A DNA stretch of 42,381 nt, taken from the NCBI GenBank assembly GCA_002419445.1, contig DIGC01000073.1, positions 1-42,381 of the forward strand, read 5' to 3'. The notes below the pieces were generated by a model that saw only the letters and a program-made list of their open reading frames with translations, was not told where the DNA came from and ran no database searches. Source of the DNA: Caryophanales bacterium UBA5732 (GTDB lineage: Bacteria > Bacillota_I > Bacilli_A > Izemoplasmatales > Hujiaoplasmataceae). Of the stretch, positions 40,377 to 42,381 are shown one piece after another (within the stretch, counting starts at the first letter, position 1; the number at the start of each line of letters is the position of its first letter). Position numbers and translations under genes: made by a program.

Positions 40377-40405
40377 TTGATTTATTGGCACAGATTTGTT
40401 ATAAT
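40377..40405 (+). promoter_or_regulatory. Promoter for tig
   Basis: TTGATT (40377-40382), 17-base spacer, TATAAT (40400-40405) with an extended TG at 40397-40398. No terminator is seen between the YcjF-like gene and this promoter. Confidence 0.85.
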
Positions 40406-40437
40406 TGTAAAAGTGAAAAGATTTGGAGGAATTATAG

Positions 40438-41733
40438 ATGATAATTGATAAATTAAGCGGTTCACGTGTGCATTTTGAAGTGCATGTAACTAAAGAGCAA
40501 TTCGAACATGGTTTAGATCATGCTTTTGCGATTGAAAATGAAAAAGTAACAATTAAAGGCTTTAGAAAAGGTAAAGCTCCAAGAAATGTATTCGAAACAA
40601 AATACGGTGTTGAATCATTATTTGAAGAAGCAATTCAACATGTTTTGCAAGAAACATATTATGATGCTGTTATGGAAAATGAGATTGATGTTGTGGCCCA
40701 ACCACAAATCGATTTAGATGTCACAAAAGTTAAAAGAGGAGAAGATTTCTCTTATAAAGTTACTGTAGCTGTTAGACCTGAAATTAAGTTAGGTGAATAT
40801 AAAAACTTAAAAGTAGATTTATTGCCAGTTGAACCAAGTGATGCTGAAATTAATGCTGAAATCAGCCGCAAACTTGAAGAAAATGCGGAAATGATTGTTA
40901 AAGAAGATGGCGTTATTGAGTTAAACGATACAGCGGTTTTTGATTTTTCTGGATCTGTTGATGGAGAAAAATTTGAAGGTGGCACAGCCGAAAATCATGA
41001 ATTGGTTATTGGTTCTGGAAGTTTCATTCCTGGATTTGAAGAACAAATGGTTGGTATGGCTTCAGAAGAAGAAAAAAATGTGGTCGTTACTTTCCCAGAA
41101 GATTATCAAGAAAAATCTTTAGCAGGGAAAGAAGCTGTCTTTGCAGTTAAAATTCACGAAATCAAAACAAGACTTGTTCCAACTTTAGATGAAGAATTTG
41201 TTAAAGAATTAAATCTTGACGGAGTTTCTACTGTTGATGAATACAAAAAACATATTTCTGAGGAGTTACGAGTTAGCAAAGAAAAACAAAACGAACAATT
41301 CCTACGTCAATCTGTAGTTAAAAAAGCTGCAGCAAATGCTGAATTTGAACTACCAATCGAAATGGTAAAAGATGAAGCTCATAACATGAATGAAAATACT
41401 AAGAATCAAATCAAACAATATGGTTTAGATTTTAAGATGTATTTACAATATATGGGTAAAACTGAAGAAGAATACCAAACTGAATTAGAAGAACAAGCTA
41501 GAAAAACTTTATCTGAACAATTTGTGATTAATGAAATTGCAAAAGTTGAGGGGTTAACAGCTTCTAAAGAAGAGATTGAAGTAAAATATGCTGAAATTGT
41601 CGAACAATACAAATCTCAAAACGTCACCCTAGAGCAAGCTAAACAAGCAATACCTGAATCAGCGATTATCGCAGAAATAGCTTATGCTAAAGCTCTTGAT
41701 TTAATTGTTTCCACAGCTAATCAAGACAAATAA
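40438..41733 (+). CDS. tig: Trigger factor
   Basis: Ribosome-associated chaperone and prolyl isomerase. The N-terminal ribosome-binding loop is GFRKGKAPRNVFE; the FKBP-type domain (about 155-240) starts NDTAVFDFSGSVDG and includes IGSGSFIPGFEEQMVGM; the helical C-terminal arms end at residue 431. GGAGG at 40425-40429 precedes ATG 40438. It is monocistronic between its promoter and a long terminator. In Bacillus clpX follows; here lon does directly. Confidence 0.96.
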   Translation: MIIDKLSGSRVHFEVHVTKEQFEHGLDHAFAIENEKVTIKGFRKGKAPRNVFETKYGVESLFEEAIQHVLQETYYDAVMENEIDVVAQPQIDLDVTKVKRGEDFSYKVTVAVRPEIKLGEYKNLKVDLLPVEPSDAEINAEISRKLEENAEMIVKEDGVIELNDTAVFDFSGSVDGEKFEGGTAENHELVIGSGSFIPGFEEQMVGMASEEEKNVVVTFPEDYQEKSLAGKEAVFAVKIHEIKTRLVPTLDEEFVKELNLDGVSTVDEYKKHISEELRVSKEKQNEQFLRQSVVKKAAANAEFELPIEMVKDEAHNMNENTKNQIKQYGLDFKMYLQYMGKTEEEYQTELEEQARKTLSEQFVINEIAKVEGLTASKEEIEVKYAEIVEQYKSQNVTLEQAKQAIPESAIIAEIAYAKALDLIVSTANQDK

Positions 41734-41762
41734 ATAAGCAAAAAAACAATAATTTAATCATA

Positions 41763-41815
41763 AAAACCCCTAAGATTTTATCAAAAATAGCATTGTAAAA
41801 TATTAGGTGTTTTTT
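41763..41815 (+). terminator. Terminator after tig
   Basis: Arms 41763-41780 and 41796-41813 pair over 18 positions with two mismatches, a 15-base loop, and a T run to 41815. The distance to the lon promoter is about nine bases. Confidence 0.78.
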
Positions 41816-41823
41816 ATTATTTA

Positions 41824-41832
41824 TGGTAAAAT
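41824..41832 (+). promoter_or_regulatory. Extended -10 promoter for lon
   Basis: TGGTAAAAT at 41824-41832. The -35 position falls inside the tig terminator arm and is poor. No CIRCE or other heat-shock operator is recognised around it. Confidence 0.55.
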
Positions 41833-41866
41833 AATATTGATAAATAAAAATGTAAGAGGTGGGTAT

Positions 41867-42381
41867 ATGTATAATCCAAAAAAAATATTTTCCGATCACT
41901 TGCCAGTTATCGCCGTTAGAGGAATTGTTTTCCTACCTGCATCCGATATTAGAGTGGAAATAGGTCGTGATTTCTCGAAGAATGCAATTACTGAAGCAGA
42001 AGCTAACCGCGATGGTCATGTAGTGTTGGCTTTTCAAGAAAATCCAAACATTGAAGATCCAGAATTCTCTGATTTCGTTGAAGTTGGTATTCTTGCAAGA
42101 ATAAGTGTAAAGATTAAATTACCTAATGGTAATTATAAAATAAAATTTGAACCAGTAACAAGAGTTAAACTCAATGACCTAGTTGCTAGAGAACCATTTT
42201 ATCTAGCTGATTTTACTTCTTTAATATTAACTCAAGATGATCTGAATGAAGAACAAGTCTTGCTTAAAATGGTCACAAAAGAAGTGATTGAAAATGCTAA
42301 ATTTATTTTTAGAGATTCAAAAAAAGTCTTAGATACTTTAGATAAAGGAATTACATCCGAGCAATTGTCTGATTTGATTGC
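41867..42381 (+). CDS. lon: ATP-dependent protease Lon, N-terminal part (cut by window edge)
   Basis: Only the first 171 codons are in the window and the frame is open at its end. It begins MYNPKKIFSDHLPVIAVRGIVFLP, matching the Lon substrate-binding (LAN) domain opening 'LPVLPLRGxVVFP'; further on are VGILARISVK and a beta-rich region ending in helices. AGAGGTGGG at 41855-41863 is a ribosome site before ATG 41867. The AAA+ and protease domains lie beyond the edge. Position after tig agrees with Bacillus tig-clpX-lon order minus clpX. Confidence 0.9.
   Translation, partial: MYNPKKIFSDHLPVIAVRGIVFLPASDIRVEIGRDFSKNAITEAEANRDGHVVLAFQENPNIEDPEFSDFVEVGILARISVKIKLPNGNYKIKFEPVTRVKLNDLVAREPFYLADFTSLILTQDDLNEEQVLLKMVTKEVIENAKFIFRDSKKVLDTLDKGITSEQLSDLI

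Noticed and set aside
40385..40405. TTGGCA as the -35 of tig
   Set aside because: It is nine bases from TATAAT; TTGATT at 40377-40382 has the proper 17-base spacing.
1..42381. TGA read as tryptophan (Mycoplasma code)
   Set aside because: TGA ends several genes exactly where families end (recO, rpoD, trmK, rel, lspA, mutS2) and Trp is always TGG.
1..42381. CRISPR, prophage, transposase, restriction or toxin-antitoxin systems
   Set aside because: No repeat array, integrase, transposase or paired small toxin-antitoxin genes were recognised; the Fic-like protein lacks the toxin motif and a partner antitoxin.

Overview
The window is chromosomal, AT-rich and almost fully coding (45 protein genes, one of them cut by the right edge). 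It looks like a Mollicutes-type or closely related Bacillota genome that reads TGA as a stop: recO, rpoD, rel and lspA all end in TGA, and Trp is TGG throughout. The blocks phoH-ybeY-cdd-era-recO-glyS-dnaG-rpoD-trmK-nif3, recJ-apt-rel-dtd-hisS and mutS2-trx-truB-ribF follow Bacillus gene order with pieces missing: no dgkA between ybeY and cdd, no rpsU, no aspS after hisS, no clpX between tig and lon. No peptidoglycan gene is seen. A single-chain GlyRS and a clostridial-type 2[4Fe-4S] ferredoxin are present. This fits an Acholeplasma/Izemoplasma/Haloplasma-like, probably fermentative bacterium; that placement is inference.

Layout. 45-10409: an unassigned alpha/alpha-barrel-like protein, then the ribosome-maturation, repair and macromolecular-synthesis run (phoH to nif3), split by a terminator and a consensus promoter before glyS. 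10411-13023: a fatty-acid-binding DegV protein translationally coupled to a FabT-like MarR repressor, a 56-residue ferredoxin on the minus strand, a small YneF-like membrane protein, and plsY on the minus strand, separated by two bidirectional terminators. 13046-26192: parE-parC, a GLUG-repeat lipoprotein, a Fic-fold protein without the Fic catalytic motif, nadC, recJ, apt, rel and dtd, tightly packed with no internal terminator seen. 26199-27891: acpP with its own promoter and terminator, then hisS with an unusual cysteine tail. 27922-34114: AI-2E-family membrane protein, small membrane proteins, tcdA, msrA, a dCMP-type deaminase, a YlbL-type Lon-domain protease, lspA and rluD. 34101-41815: rnhC (minus) divergent from mutS2-trx-truB-ribF and a YcjF-like membrane protein, then tig. 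41824-42381: start of lon.

How the genes fit together. Acyl-chain handling links several loci: a FakB-type DegV protein, FabT-like regulator, ACP and PlsY. A perfect TTTGA-N3-TCAAA palindrome lies on the degV-fabT promoter and a one-mismatch copy on the acpP promoter, suggesting a small FabT regulon; this is the best regulatory signal in the window. The most unusual proteins are the Fic-like pseudoenzyme beside a solitary nadC and the HisRS with a C-terminal CGGGCDSCDGC tail.

Promoters are sigma-A type, several with an extended -10 (TGN before TATAAT or TAAAAT) and a weak -35. Many starts are GTG or TTG, and starts were moved to fit the Shine-Dalgarno site where stated. No stretch over 300 bases lacks a gene; the longest gaps (11985-12147, 41734-41866, 10386-10490, 13024-13129) hold promoters and terminators. 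I saw no tRNA, rRNA, CRISPR array, insertion sequence, prophage or attachment site.
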